NCBI GenBank assembly: GCA_019413925.1 | Contig: DXMY01000049.1 | Location: forward strand, 55,419-119,418 | From: Collinsella sp. | GTDB lineage: Bacteria > Actinomycetota > Coriobacteriia > Coriobacteriales > Coriobacteriaceae | DNA: 64,000 nt | Direction of reading: 5' to 3' | Part shown: in pieces, positions 9,160-18,600 of the stretch | How positions within the stretch are numbered: position 1 is the stretch's first letter | How the letters are laid out: every line of letters begins with the position of its first letter | The notes under the pieces: model-generated | Databases searched by the model: none | What the model saw: the letters and a program-made list of their open reading frames with translations, nothing else | Told to the model about the DNA's origin: nothing | Program-made: the position numbers and the translations under genes

Positions 9160-9277
9160 ACTGCTGGAAGCGCCATTTATTTCCGACCCCTTTTACTAGA
9201 GTTTTATGACAACCTCATGTAGTTCGCAGCCCATAACCCTCTGAAAACCGTGTCCCAGAATTCCCGTCCGGAGTGGG

Positions 9278-9460
9278 ATGCGGCTTCCGCTTGTGGCCCC
9301 GTTGGGAAGCCGTATCCCGCTTCGATCACAAATTCCGGGTCGCACTTTCCGCCAAGACCCTCAACCGGAAACGGCATCCCATTCCAAAGGCAAATTCCGG
9401 GACGCAGCTTCCGCAACCCCACCCATCCGGAAATCCCATCCCACTCCGCACACATCCGGG
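9278..9460 (-). repeat. Three tandem degenerate repeats of 59-62 bp
   Basis: On the minus strand three consecutive units each begin CCCGGA at 9460, 9401 and 9339 (59, 62 and 62 bases). Each carries a GGGAT core, a TTCC block and a GCGGAA(A/G) block near its end; unit lengths that are not multiples of three argue against a coding repeat. A partial fourth unit (CCCACTCCGG, then GGGAATTCTGGG) follows down to about 9250. Function unknown; perhaps a clade-specific minisatellite. Confidence 0.6.
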
Positions 9461-9511
9461 CATAGAACAATCAGCTTATTAGGCCTTCCATCAATAAAGG
9501 AGCGCCCTCGT

Positions 9512-9545
9512 GTCAAGAAAAAAGCCTCGAGAACTTCGAGGCTTT
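9512..9545 (-). terminator. Rho-independent terminator of the flavodoxin-like gene
   Basis: AGCCTCGA (9523-9530) pairs with TCGAGGCT (9536-9543) around a 5-base loop. On the minus strand the stem is followed by TTTTTTCTT, a U-run. It sits 43 bases past the stop of the gene at 9588. Confidence 0.75.
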
Positions 9546-9587
9546 CACATTTGTATTGTTTTGCACGAAGGACCGCGAACGGCGAAG

Positions 9588-10139
9588 CTACTCTCCCAGC
9601 ACGGCCTTCTTTGCGGCTGCGGCCATGTTGTCCAGATCCTCCTTAGTGGGGTGATCCTTTGCGGCAACCCAGTTGTCGAGCAGCATCTTAAATCGGGCGT
9701 TTTCGGGATCTTGCTCGAGCATGGCCTCGTAGCGCTGCTTGACCGCGGGGCCCATCTTGCCCTGGCACATCGCCCAGCCCGCAAGCTCGGCATCCCCAGC
9801 CAAATTGGAAGTTACGCGGTCGATAATCTGCTGATAGTAGCTCTGGTCGGCGCCAAAACCGCAGGTGCCAAACAGGAAGACGCGCTTACCGTGCAAGGCG
9901 GAGAGCAACGCCGCGACCGAAGGCGTGCACGCGCCCTTGTCGCACCAAAAACCGACGAGCACCATGTCGGCCGCGCAGGCCCCCTGCGCCTCGAGCGCAA
10001 CCTGATCTGCATCCGCATCGTCGCTCAACGCCGCGGCATGGACAAACTCAACGCCCGCAGCCTGCAGAGCGCGCTTGATCGCGCCCGAAACCATCCTGGT
10101 ATTACCGCTCTTGCTGTTAACCACCAAAGAGCACGTCAT
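9588..10139 (-). CDS. Flavodoxin-like protein
   Basis: A 183-residue protein with a flavodoxin fold signature: strand 1 and a phosphate-binding loop VNSKSGNTRMV (residues 6-16), then MVLVGFWCDKGACTPSV and KRVFLFGTCGFGADQSYY, the blocks typical of the short Flavodoxin_3-like family. The C-terminal half is helical. Presumably binds FMN and carries electrons for an unidentified partner; no redox partner gene is adjacent. A GTG six bases upstream (10145) is an alternative start; GAGG lies close to it, so the first residues are uncertain. Single gene with its own terminator. Confidence 0.8.
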   Translation of the reverse strand: MTCSLVVNSKSGNTRMVSGAIKRALQAAGVEFVHAAALSDDADADQVALEAQGACAADMVLVGFWCDKGACTPSVAALLSALHGKRVFLFGTCGFGADQSYYQQIIDRVTSNLAGDAELAGWAMCQGKMGPAVKQRYEAMLEQDPENARFKMLLDNWVAAKDHPTKEDLDNMAAAAKKAVLGE

Positions 10140-10260
10140 AGTCACGTTGCCTCGTTTCCCCCAAAACCAAAGCCACTAATGCAATTTATTAAAAGCATAT
10201 CTTAGTACTATCGACGCAGATGTAAACCATCTGCCGCTAATCGGCAGCCCCTACTGGGCC

Positions 10261-12120
10261 CTACTGGGCAAACTGGCTACGATAAAGCTCGGCATAGAAG
10301 CCGCCTGCCGCTAGCAGCTCGTCATGCGTGCCGTGCTCGATAATCTGGCCGTCGCGCATCACCAGAATGCAGTCGGCGTTGCGGATGGTGCTCAGGCGGT
10401 GCGCCACGACAAAGCTTGTGCGACCTGCCATGAGCTCGTCGAATGCCGCCTGCACCTGCAGCTCGGTACGCGTATCGATGCTCGACGTTGCCTCGTCCAG
10501 CAGCAAAATCGCCGGGTCGGTGAGCATGACGCGCGCGATGCACAGCAGCTGTTTTTGACCCTGGCTAAACGTGCCGCCGTCCTCGCCAATCACCGTGTCG
10601 TAGCCTTTCGGCAGCTGCACGATAAACTTGTGCGCATGCGCGCGTTTGGCCGCCTCGATAACCTGTTCGCGTGTGGCATCGGGACAACCGTAAGCGATGA
10701 TTTCCGCCACCGTGCCCTCAAACAGCCAAGTGTCCTGCAGTACCATGCCAAAGGCACGGCGCAGGCTTGCGCGCGTGTAGTCACGCGAGGAACGGCCATC
10801 GACCGCGATGCGACCGGCATCGATATCGTAAAAACGCAGCAGCAAATTGATGAGCGTTGTCTTGCCACAGCCCGTGGGGCCGACGAGGGCAAAGCGCGTG
10901 CCGGGCTTGGCATCGATGCAGATATCCTGCAGCAGTTTGCGGTCGGGCACGTAGCTAAAGTCCACATGCTCAAAGGCAACCTCGCCCTTCGGGGCGGCGA
11001 GCTCAATGGCATCCACAGCGTCGGGCTCCTGCTCGCGCGCATCGAGCAGCGCAAACATGCGGCGCGCCGAGGCGTACGCGGTCTGAATCTGCGTAATAAC
11101 GTTGGTGACCTCGTTGAACGGCTTGGTGTACTGGTTGGCGTAGGACAGGAAGATCTGCACGCCGCCCACCGTAAGCGCCGCCGGCACACCCGTGATCACG
11201 CCCACGCAGCCGATCACGGCGACCACGGCGTAGATGATGTTGTTGATAAAACGCGTGCCGGGGTTGGAGAGCGAACCCATAAACTGCGCGCGCTCACCTG
11301 CCGTATAGAGCTCGGCGTTGAGGGCATCAAAGCGCAGCTGCGCGTTGGGGCCATAGGCAAACGCATCCACCAGCTTTTGTTCACCCACATACTCCTCGAT
11401 ATGACCGCCCAGTTGACCCTGAATACGCTGCTGGGCCGTAAAGCTCTTGTTGGAAAGCTTGGCGATGGCGCCGGCGGCAAAAATGGAAAGCGGCGTGACA
11501 AGCACCACCACAAGCGTCATGGTCAGGTTAATGGAGAGCATAAACGCGAGCGTGCCAACGATGGTGATAACGCCTGTGAAAAGCTGGGTAAAGCCCTGCA
11601 GCAGACCGTCGCCCACCTGGTCGACATCGTTGACCACGCGGCTCATGAGGTCGCCGTGGGCATGGCCGTCGATAAAGCTGAGCGGCATGCGGCTGAGCTT
11701 GTCGCTCGCCTCCACGCGCATGTCGCGCACCGTCTCGTAGGATAGACGGTTGACGCAGTAGCCCTGCAGCCACTGGAAGGCCGCGGCACCTACGACGACA
11801 ATCGCGAGCTTGGTGACGAGCGGCAGTAGCGCGTCGAAGTCCACCTGCCCGGTAGCAATAACCAGGTCGATGCCCTCGCCGATAAGAATAGGTGTGTAGA
11901 GCTGCAAAATCACGGAGATAGCGGCACTCACAAACGACGCCGTAAACGAAATGCGATGCGGACGGACGTAGCCCATCAGGCGGCGCGTCACCGCGCCCAC
12001 GGGATAGCGCTCGGGGTCGCCGGGCTGGCGCGGGCCGTCGCCCAGATCGTTGAGCTTGTCGTTGCCAGACACATTGGCCGTCATCGTGGCGACCGAACCG
12101 GAGGAAGTATACGGATTCAT
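10261..12120 (-). CDS. ABC exporter subunit (permease-ATPase fusion), catalytically complete half
   Basis: A 619-residue protein with six predicted membrane helices (about 45-330) followed by a nucleotide-binding domain. Visible motifs are Walker A GPTGCGKTTL, signature FSQGQKQLLCIAR, Walker B LLLDEATSSID with the catalytic Glu, and the H-loop VAHRLSTI. The ATG directly follows the TAG of the upstream exporter gene and has GGAGGG 8 bases before it, so the two are co-translated. The upstream half has degenerate motifs, so this one most likely supplies ATP hydrolysis in a heterodimeric multidrug- or lipid-exporter-like complex. The substrate cannot be told from sequence. Confidence 0.9.
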   Translation of the reverse strand: MNPYTSSGSVATMTANVSGNDKLNDLGDGPRQPGDPERYPVGAVTRRLMGYVRPHRISFTASFVSAAISVILQLYTPILIGEGIDLVIATGQVDFDALLPLVTKLAIVVVGAAAFQWLQGYCVNRLSYETVRDMRVEASDKLSRMPLSFIDGHAHGDLMSRVVNDVDQVGDGLLQGFTQLFTGVITIVGTLAFMLSINLTMTLVVVLVTPLSIFAAGAIAKLSNKSFTAQQRIQGQLGGHIEEYVGEQKLVDAFAYGPNAQLRFDALNAELYTAGERAQFMGSLSNPGTRFINNIIYAVVAVIGCVGVITGVPAALTVGGVQIFLSYANQYTKPFNEVTNVITQIQTAYASARRMFALLDAREQEPDAVDAIELAAPKGEVAFEHVDFSYVPDRKLLQDICIDAKPGTRFALVGPTGCGKTTLINLLLRFYDIDAGRIAVDGRSSRDYTRASLRRAFGMVLQDTWLFEGTVAEIIAYGCPDATREQVIEAAKRAHAHKFIVQLPKGYDTVIGEDGGTFSQGQKQLLCIARVMLTDPAILLLDEATSSIDTRTELQVQAAFDELMAGRTSFVVAHRLSTIRNADCILVMRDGQIIEHGTHDELLAAGGFYAELYRSQFAQ

Positions 12121-13965
12121 CTAGCAGCCCTCCTTTGCGCAGACGGATGCGGGGGCGGTTGGGGCGGACGCGGGTGTCGCACTCCCCTGCCGGCCCTCGA
12201 GCTCCTCGCGGCGCAGCTGCGACTGGCAGATCTCTCGGTAGAGCTGGCAGCTTGCATACAGCTCGTCATGCGTGCCCAGGTCCGCGACCGAACCGTGATC
12301 GAGCACGCAGATCATGTCGGCGTCGCGCACGGTCGAGACGCGCTGGCTCACAATCACCGTGGTCAGCGGCAGCCCGCCCTCGGCGGCACCGCGCACGCTG
12401 CGCTCGCGAATGGCATGGCGAAGCGCCGCGTCGGTCTTAAAGTCGAGCGCCGAGGCAGAATCGTCCATGATCAATATCCGAGGCGAACCCACCAAGGCGC
12501 GCGCGATGGTCAGGCGCTGGCGCTGGCCACCGCTAAAGTTCTTGCCGCCCGCCTCGACCGGGGCGTCGAGCCCCTGCGGCTTGTTGCGCACGAACTCGCT
12601 CGCCTGCGCCATTTCGAGCGCCGCCCAGAGCTCCTCGTCGGTCGCCGACTCGTCACGCCAGGTCAGGTTGCTGCGGATGGTGCCGCTCACCAGCGACGCA
12701 CGCTGCGGAACGGTCGCAACCACATGGCGCAGCTGGTCGAGCGGCCAGGCGCGCACGTCGGAGCCCATCACGCTCACACTGCCGGTGCCCGCATCGTAGA
12801 GGCGCGGAATAAGCGAGACGAGCGTGGACTTGCCGCTACCCGTGCCGCCGATAATACCGAGCGTTTTGCCCGGCGGCAGTTCCAGGGTCACATCGTTGAC
12901 GACGTTGGCGGCGCCGGCGCCAAAGGAGAAGCTCGCATGGCTAAAGCTCAGCGCAGGAACTGGAGCGACATTGCCCGGCTCGGGCAGTGCGACCGGCTGG
13001 TTGCCCCCGTCGGTGATGCTCGGCACGCAATTGAGCACCTCGTTGATACGCGACGCGCTGGCGCTCGACTTGGTAAAGACCACGACCAGGTTGGCGACAT
13101 ACACGATGGAGGTGAGGGTCTGCGTCATGTAGTTGACGAACGCCATGACCTGACCCTGCGTGAGCTCGCCCACGTTGACCTGGATGCCGCCGACCCACAG
13201 GATGGCGCACACGCCCAGGTTCATCACAAGAAACGTGACGGGGTTGAGAATCGACGAGAGCTTGCCCACCGCGATGGCAGTATTGGCCTGGTCATCGGCG
13301 GCTTGGGCAAAGCGCTCGCGCTCATGGTCCTCGCGCACAAAGGCGCGAACCACGCGGGCGCCCGAAAGGCCCTCGCGGCAGATAAGCGCGATGCGGTCGA
13401 GCTTTGCCTGCAGCTGCTTGTAGTACGGGATGCAGCGCGCCATGACAAACCAAAACACCAAGCCGATGGCGGGCGTGCAAATCAAAAAGATCATGCCGAG
13501 CTTAAGGTCGATAGAAAGGGCCGCGACCATGGAGCCCACGGCCAAGAAGGGCCAGCGGATGAGCATGCGTACGCCCAGCGCCACAGCGAGCTGCACCTGG
13601 TTAACGTCGTTGGTGATGCGGGTGATGAGCGACGGCGTGCCAAAGCGGTCGAGTTCGGCATAGCTCAGTTTTTTGATGTGCTCGTAGAGCGCGCCGCGGA
13701 TATCGGTACCCATGCCCTGCGAGGTGAGCGCCGCCATCTTTTGGCAGACGAGCGTAAACGAGATGCCGATCACAGCCATGGCGGCGAGCACCGCGCCGTA
13801 ACGGACGACGGCGTTGACATCGTGTGCGCCGATGCCCTTATCGATCATCTGGGCAATCATCAGCGGCGTCAGCAGGTCAAAAATCACTTCGATCAACTTA
13901 CACGCAGGGCCAATCACCATATATCGGCGAAACTTACCACCAAAACGCCTGAGCAGCTCAATCAT
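12121..13965 (-). CDS. ABC exporter subunit (permease-ATPase fusion), degenerate half
   Basis: A 614-residue protein, six membrane helices plus an ATPase domain. I used the ATG at 13965 (GGGAG nine bases upstream) instead of a TTG 33 bases earlier. The ATPase has Walker A GGTGSGKSTL and signature FSGGQRQRLTIAR. Walker B reads LIMDDSASALD, with Asp in place of the catalytic Glu, and the H-loop His is Gln (VSQRVSTV). This pattern is known for the non-hydrolysing site of heterodimeric exporters such as TM287/288. It pairs with the next gene, which has intact residues. Ala/Pro/Thr-rich C-terminal tail of about 25 residues. Confidence 0.9.
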   Translation of the reverse strand: MIELLRRFGGKFRRYMVIGPACKLIEVIFDLLTPLMIAQMIDKGIGAHDVNAVVRYGAVLAAMAVIGISFTLVCQKMAALTSQGMGTDIRGALYEHIKKLSYAELDRFGTPSLITRITNDVNQVQLAVALGVRMLIRWPFLAVGSMVAALSIDLKLGMIFLICTPAIGLVFWFVMARCIPYYKQLQAKLDRIALICREGLSGARVVRAFVREDHERERFAQAADDQANTAIAVGKLSSILNPVTFLVMNLGVCAILWVGGIQVNVGELTQGQVMAFVNYMTQTLTSIVYVANLVVVFTKSSASASRINEVLNCVPSITDGGNQPVALPEPGNVAPVPALSFSHASFSFGAGAANVVNDVTLELPPGKTLGIIGGTGSGKSTLVSLIPRLYDAGTGSVSVMGSDVRAWPLDQLRHVVATVPQRASLVSGTIRSNLTWRDESATDEELWAALEMAQASEFVRNKPQGLDAPVEAGGKNFSGGQRQRLTIARALVGSPRILIMDDSASALDFKTDAALRHAIRERSVRGAAEGGLPLTTVIVSQRVSTVRDADMICVLDHGSVADLGTHDELYASCQLYREICQSQLRREELEGRQGSATPASAPTAPASVCAKEGC

Positions 13966-14180
13966 GTATAGGCGCTCCCTATCATCATTCACACTCAATT
14001 CGAATCATGATAGTACTGTCGCCCCAAAGAAGCGTAAACAACTCGTCATTTCTAATGGGGTTCGGTTTCCAAAGAAGCGGAGAAGTGCGCATGCCCGGTC
14101 AGCGGCGCGCCAATCGCTTGGTATACTTACTACAGTAGTGCCACCAGCCGAGTCGCCAACCCTTGAAATGAGGTGCCGAG

Positions 14181-15147
14181 ATGAACGACATTCTCGCAAG
14201 AAGAGCAAGACGAGCAACCGTGGGCATCGCCCTTTCCGCGGCACTTGTCGCGGGAATCGCCCCCCGTAACGGCGATCGCGGCAGAAACCAGTTCCCCCAC
14301 CGGTGCAGTTGCCTTGCAGACGGAAGATGCGGCCGCCGCAAAAGAAAAAGCGTATGCAGCCATGCAGGAAGCGCTCAAAACCCTCGAGGCCGCAAAAGAC
14401 GCCGCAAGTCCTGAGAAACTTGCGGTAATCGATGATGACATTGCCGCTTTTCAAGAGATCTACGACATGGTGGTGACGGAAGCCGCCAAATGGAGGAAAC
14501 CCCTTCCCGCCATGCAAGCGAACGTCGATGCAGCCCAAGCCAAATACGATGAGGCCCACAACCGGACAAGCGGCCTTCAGGCAGAATTAAATAAGGCAAT
14601 CGACGACGGAGCTTCTAACGAAACTATTAAGCAGTTGCGAAGTGAGATCATGTCGGCAGAAAGGCGAGAAAAATCTTGTGAAGATGATCTTCACCACTGC
14701 CAACGCCGGCTCGAAAGCCAGGAAAGACAGGTTCAGCGTTTCGAAAGTGAGGCGGAGAAAGCCAAAGCCCACATCGATGAGGACGTAGCCAAGCGAGATG
14801 CGCTCCTCGACGATTTGGAAAAGGCGCAAGCGGCCTATGACGACGCCTGCAAGGCATACGAAGAGGCGAAAGCCGCGGCAGACAAGGCCGCCTCGCCCGA
14901 GATAGCAAAACCGACCGAGACAGTGCCTCCCTCCGGCTCAGCGCAACCGACCGAGACGACACAGCCCACCGGCTCGCCCGCGACCGGCAAATACGCTCCA
15001 TCGAGCTCCACCAAGCAAGCAAATGCAGACGGCAAGCTTGCAAATACGGGCGACACGACGCCTAGTGCAATCGTACTCGCAGGAATCGCCGCCGCAGGAC
15101 TCGGAATAACCGCCACAGCCACACGCCGCATCAAGAACTCAAAATAG
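14181..15147 (+). CDS. Coiled-coil surface protein with LANTGD sorting signal, frameshifted in the signal peptide
   Basis: The ATG at 14181 (GAGGTG upstream) encodes MNDILARRARRATVGIALSAALVAGIAP, a clear signal peptide. The frame then breaks at a run of six C (14260-14265). Removing one C joins it to the frame that continues VTAIAAETSSPTG and stays open to 15147. The mature protein (about 290 residues) is Ala/Glu/Lys-rich and strongly predicted coiled coil (about 30-230), then a Pro/Thr/Ser wall-spanning segment. It ends LANTGDTTPS, a hydrophobic span and RRIKNSK, a sortase signal. As it stands, the exported form is not made unless the ribosome slips or the tract changes length. An internal ATG at 14245 would give a protein without a secretion signal. 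Followed by a strong terminator. Confidence 0.75.
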
Positions 15148-15189
15148 TTGCCAGCGGTTATTGTCTTCGCCAATCCACAAGCCCAGAGA

Positions 15190-15236
15190 CAAAAAGAGGC
15201 CCGTTTCCCCAACCCAGAGAAACGGGCCTCTTTACT
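15190..15236 (+). terminator. Rho-independent terminator after the coiled-coil surface protein gene
   Basis: GAGGCCCGTTTC (15196-15207) pairs perfectly with GAAACGGGCCTC (15219-15230), followed by TTTACTT on the plus strand. The A-run on the left could let it also work in reverse. Confidence 0.85.
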
Positions 15237-15345
15237 TGTAAAAACAAATGGTAATGCCACTGTCTCTTGAAGCACATCGCCACCGCGCTCCAAACAACGC
15301 CAACGAGCAGCATTCCTTAAGGGATAGATTTAATTAGGCTAACGC

Positions 15346-15363
15346 GCCTTTACGGGTGATTTT
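15346..15363 (-). repeat. 18-base intergenic repeat, copy 1
   Basis: AAAATCACCCGTAAAGGC on the minus strand; an identical 18-mer lies at 23468-23485, again downstream of a minus-strand gene. No known element recognised. Confidence 0.5.
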
Positions 15364-15373
15364 TGGACGAAGT

Positions 15374-15468
15374 GGTCCCGGTGCCGGCGGGCTGTTTGGT
15401 AGTCGAGCGATCCCGCAGGCAAAGCCGAGGACCAGCGAGGCACCAAACAGCCCGCCGGCACCGGGACC
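15374..15468. repeat. Long palindrome, 27-bp perfect arms (nested-palindrome family, element 1)
   Basis: Bases 15374-15400 (beginning GGTCCCGGTG) are the exact reverse complement of 15442-15468. The 41-base interior contains TCCCGCAGG and GCCGAGGACC. Lies between the SRP RNA gene (its 3' side) and the surface-protein terminator. It has no U-run and is far longer than a terminator stem. It shares interior motifs with the elements at 26946-27070 and 53141-53279. Confidence 0.8.
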
Positions 15469-15495
15469 GCATCGCGGCACCAAAAAAGCGCCCGT

Positions 15496-15597
15496 GCGCT
15501 CGATGGATTCGGATGCCCGACAGAGGCTCCTTATGGCTGCTTCCTTCCGGACCTGACCAGATTCGGAACATGTCGTCATCCGAACCCATCGAACGCG
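15496..15597 (-). ncRNA. ffs: Small (4.5S-type) signal recognition particle RNA
   Basis: The minus strand contains the invariant SRP domain IV: GGTCAGGTCCGGAAGGAAGC followed by AGCCATAAGGAG, the binding site for Ffh. The flanks CGGATGACGA and CCGACAG... plus GATTCGGATG and the terminal pairs GCG(T)TCGATGG/CCATCGAGCGC close a single long hairpin. About 102 bases, the small bacterial form without an Alu domain. End points are set from the closing stem, so a few bases may be missing. Confidence 0.93.
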
Positions 15598-15686
15598 CTA
15601 GGCGCTCGGTATATCTTACCTGCTCCCGCCCGCCACGGCAAGTGGGGCGAACCCATCGGATGGATTCGCCCCACTCGTCCATATCG

Positions 15687-18600
15687 CTAGCGGCGCCTGC
15701 GGTACAGGACCGCGCCGCCTGCGACGGTCAGAGCGCCGATGCCGGCCATGACCGCGAGCGCGGCCGCCGGCAGGCTGCGGTCGCCGGTGTCGGGCATGCC
15801 GCCCTTGGAGCCGTCGCCGCCGGAGCCTCCGCCGGAGCCGTTATCGGAACCGCCGCCCGAGCCGCCGCCCGGCGTGCCGGGGTTCTCGGGGGTGCCGGGC
15901 TCCTCGACGTAGCTGTTGGTGAAGACCGGCGGCAGGTTGGCGTCGCCCTCGTAGGAGACCTTCGCCGACAGGTAGCCAGTCTTGGTGCCGTCTGCCGCCT
16001 CGTCGCTCACCGTGACGACGATCTCGTGCACCGCCTTGTCGTAGGTCACGTGCGCCTGGCCGTCGTCGACCTCGCTCACCGTGAAGGTGTAGGTGCCGGC
16101 CCGCTTGAAGGTCAGCGCATCGAACACGACGCTGCCGTCGGCGGCATTCTTGGCGGTCGACATGACCTTGCCGTCCCGGCCCTTGAGCTCAAAGCCAAAC
16201 TGGCCCGCCGTGAGCTCGGCGCCCTTGAGCACCTTGGCGGCGCCCAGCTTGAGGGTGACGGGCGCGGCCTCGTAGCCGTTGGTAAAGATCGCCGAGGTGT
16301 CGCCCGCGGCATTGCCCTCGGCATCCGCCAGCTCGTGCTTGACGGCGAGCGTGCCGTTACCGGCATCGGTGACCGTCGTGCGCACGCGGTACGTCGTCTT
16401 GTCGTACGTCACGCCGCCCGCCGTGGCGGCGGACTCGCGCAGTTCGTAGCTGTGCGTGCCGGGCGCGGTGTAGGTGACGGGGCTGAGCGCGACCGTGCCG
16501 TCGGCGGCGTTCTTGCCCGTCGCCACGACGCTCTCGCTGCCGTCAGCGGCAATCTCGACCAGCTGGAACTCAAACTCGCCTTCGGCCAGATCACGGCCCT
16601 TAAGCTTCTTGCTCACCTTGATCTGGTCGGTGACGGAGCTCGGCGTCGGGTTCACGCCGTAGGTGTTGGTGAACTCGAACGCGCCCTTACCCTCGGGCGT
16701 GCCCTCTGCGGGCAGGACCTCCGCGACAAGCGTGCCCGCGGCGGTGTCCTCGACCACCCTGACCATGAAGGTCCTGGTTGCCGTCGCGTCATTGACCACG
16801 CCGTCGACCGAACCGGACTCGCTCACCCGGTAGGTGAACGTCTTGGCGCGCAGGCCGCCGCCGTCGATCTCGACGTCATCGAGGTCGCTCGGCTGCTTAA
16901 ACGTGACGTGGCCCAGCGCGACGTTACCGGCGGCGTCGTTGGCCGCCTCGGTCACCGTCTTGCCGGAGGCGTCGACCGGCGCGGGCGCGCCGTCCAGCGG
17001 CTCAATCTTAAAGGTGTACTTGCCCGCAATGCCGGCCTGCGTGAGGCCGAGTCCGGCCTGGCTAAGCGCCAGCGTCTTGGTGCCCGCGAGATCGACCGTC
17101 GCCTCGCCGGCGCTATAGGCATTCACAAACGACAGCGTACCGTCGGAGCCCTCGGGGTAGGTCACGGCCACATCCAGCCCGCCCTTGCCGTTATCGGTCA
17201 CCTTGACCGTAATGCCGAAGCTCGACACGGCCGCCGTCACGCCCGCGGGCAGCCGGTCCGTACCGTCCTCGGAAACGGTATAGGGAATGACCCAGGAGCC
17301 GTCGGCGGCCCTGGTGGCGATGCCGTCCGCCACCATCTGCTCGAGAGCGTCGGTGGTGTAGGAGATGGGCGAGAACGAAAGTCCCACGGCCTCGCCGTCG
17401 CCGGAGGCCTGGTTGGTCGCGGTCGCGACCACATTGCCCTGGGCATCGCGGACGGAGAACGAGAACTCGCCCGCCGCCGCGGCGCGGCCCGTCAGCGTCT
17501 TGGTGGCGTTGATGGCCACGTTGCCCTCGCCGCCGAGCGTTCCGGTGGCCTCGTAGGAGTTCTGGAACGCGACCGTCACGGGCGCGGGCGTCGCCGTGAC
17601 GTCATTCGCTGTGGAGACCTCGCTGCGGGCGACCTCGACACCGTCCCTGGCAACCGTGGTCGTGACCGTGAGCTTGCCCGTCGCGGCGTCGTAGGCGGGC
17701 GCGATGGTCACCGTGCGCGGCGCGGTGTCGTTGGTGTAGCCCTCGCCGCCGAGCTTGGTCTCGGTGACGGTGAAGCGGTAGACCTTGCCCGCGTCGGCGT
17801 CGGTGAACTTCACATCGCTCTCCGCGGTCCCGCCGATGAGGTCGACCAGGCCGGCCGCGCCGTCATCGGCCGCGGCCACGGCGTAGGCGTCCTTACCGGT
17901 CTTGAGGCCGAGCTTGGCGGCCGTCTCGGCGTCCGCGGTCACGGTGAAGGCGAACTGCCCCGCCTCCATGGCGCGGCCGCGGAGCGTCTTGGACAGGCGC
18001 ACTCCCGCGCGGGTCGAGTAGTCGAGCTCGGTCGTGTAGGTGTTGACGAAGTCGCCGCCGCTCGCCTGCGCGATTGCGGGCGTCGTGGCCGTGAGGTTGC
18101 CGGAGCCGTCGTCGGTCACGGTCACCGTCATCGTGGCGGCGTGGCCGTCGTAGGCCATGCCGGCGATGGCGGAGCCGTCATCGGGCCTGACCTCACGCAC
18201 CGTGTAGGCGAAGGTCTTGGCGCGCACGCGCTTGCCGCCGACCTCGGCGAACCCGGCGTCCTTGATGTCATCGAGCGTGTAGCGGATGGGGCCGAAGTCG
18301 AAGGCGACCCTATCGCCTGCCTTGGTGCCGGCGGCGGCCGTCACACTGACGGTCTTGGAGCCGTCGGCAGAGCCCTCGGGCATGGGAGCGCCGCCCTCGC
18401 CCGCGAGCGTGAACTGGAAGCTATCGCCCTCCGCCCAGTCGCGGCCCTCGAGCGTCTTGGTGAAGAGTCCCGCGGTGGAGACGTCCCTGCCCTCGGTGGC
18501 CGTTCCGTACGTGTTGGTGAACGCTGCAGTCGCGCCTGCCTCGGTCACGGTGCCCTCGGCCCCCTCGGCCGTGGTCGCGTAGCCCTCGGCGGCATCCTCG

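Noticed and set aside
9031..9222. 63-codon plus-strand frame through the C9 tract
   Set aside because: No ribosome site, AT-rich leader sequence, unlike coding sequence of this genome.
9204..9470. 88-codon minus-strand frame across the 60-bp tandem repeats
   Set aside because: Repeat units of 59 and 62 bases would shift the frame each time, so the repeats are not protein repeats; no ribosome site.
11956..13971. 671-codon plus-strand frame, with 10324-11745 similar
   Set aside because: Both are antisense to intact ABC exporter genes with full motifs.
15374..15468. CRISPR array or retron-type msd for the long palindromes
   Set aside because: No regularly spaced direct repeats, no cas genes, and no reverse transcriptase in the window.
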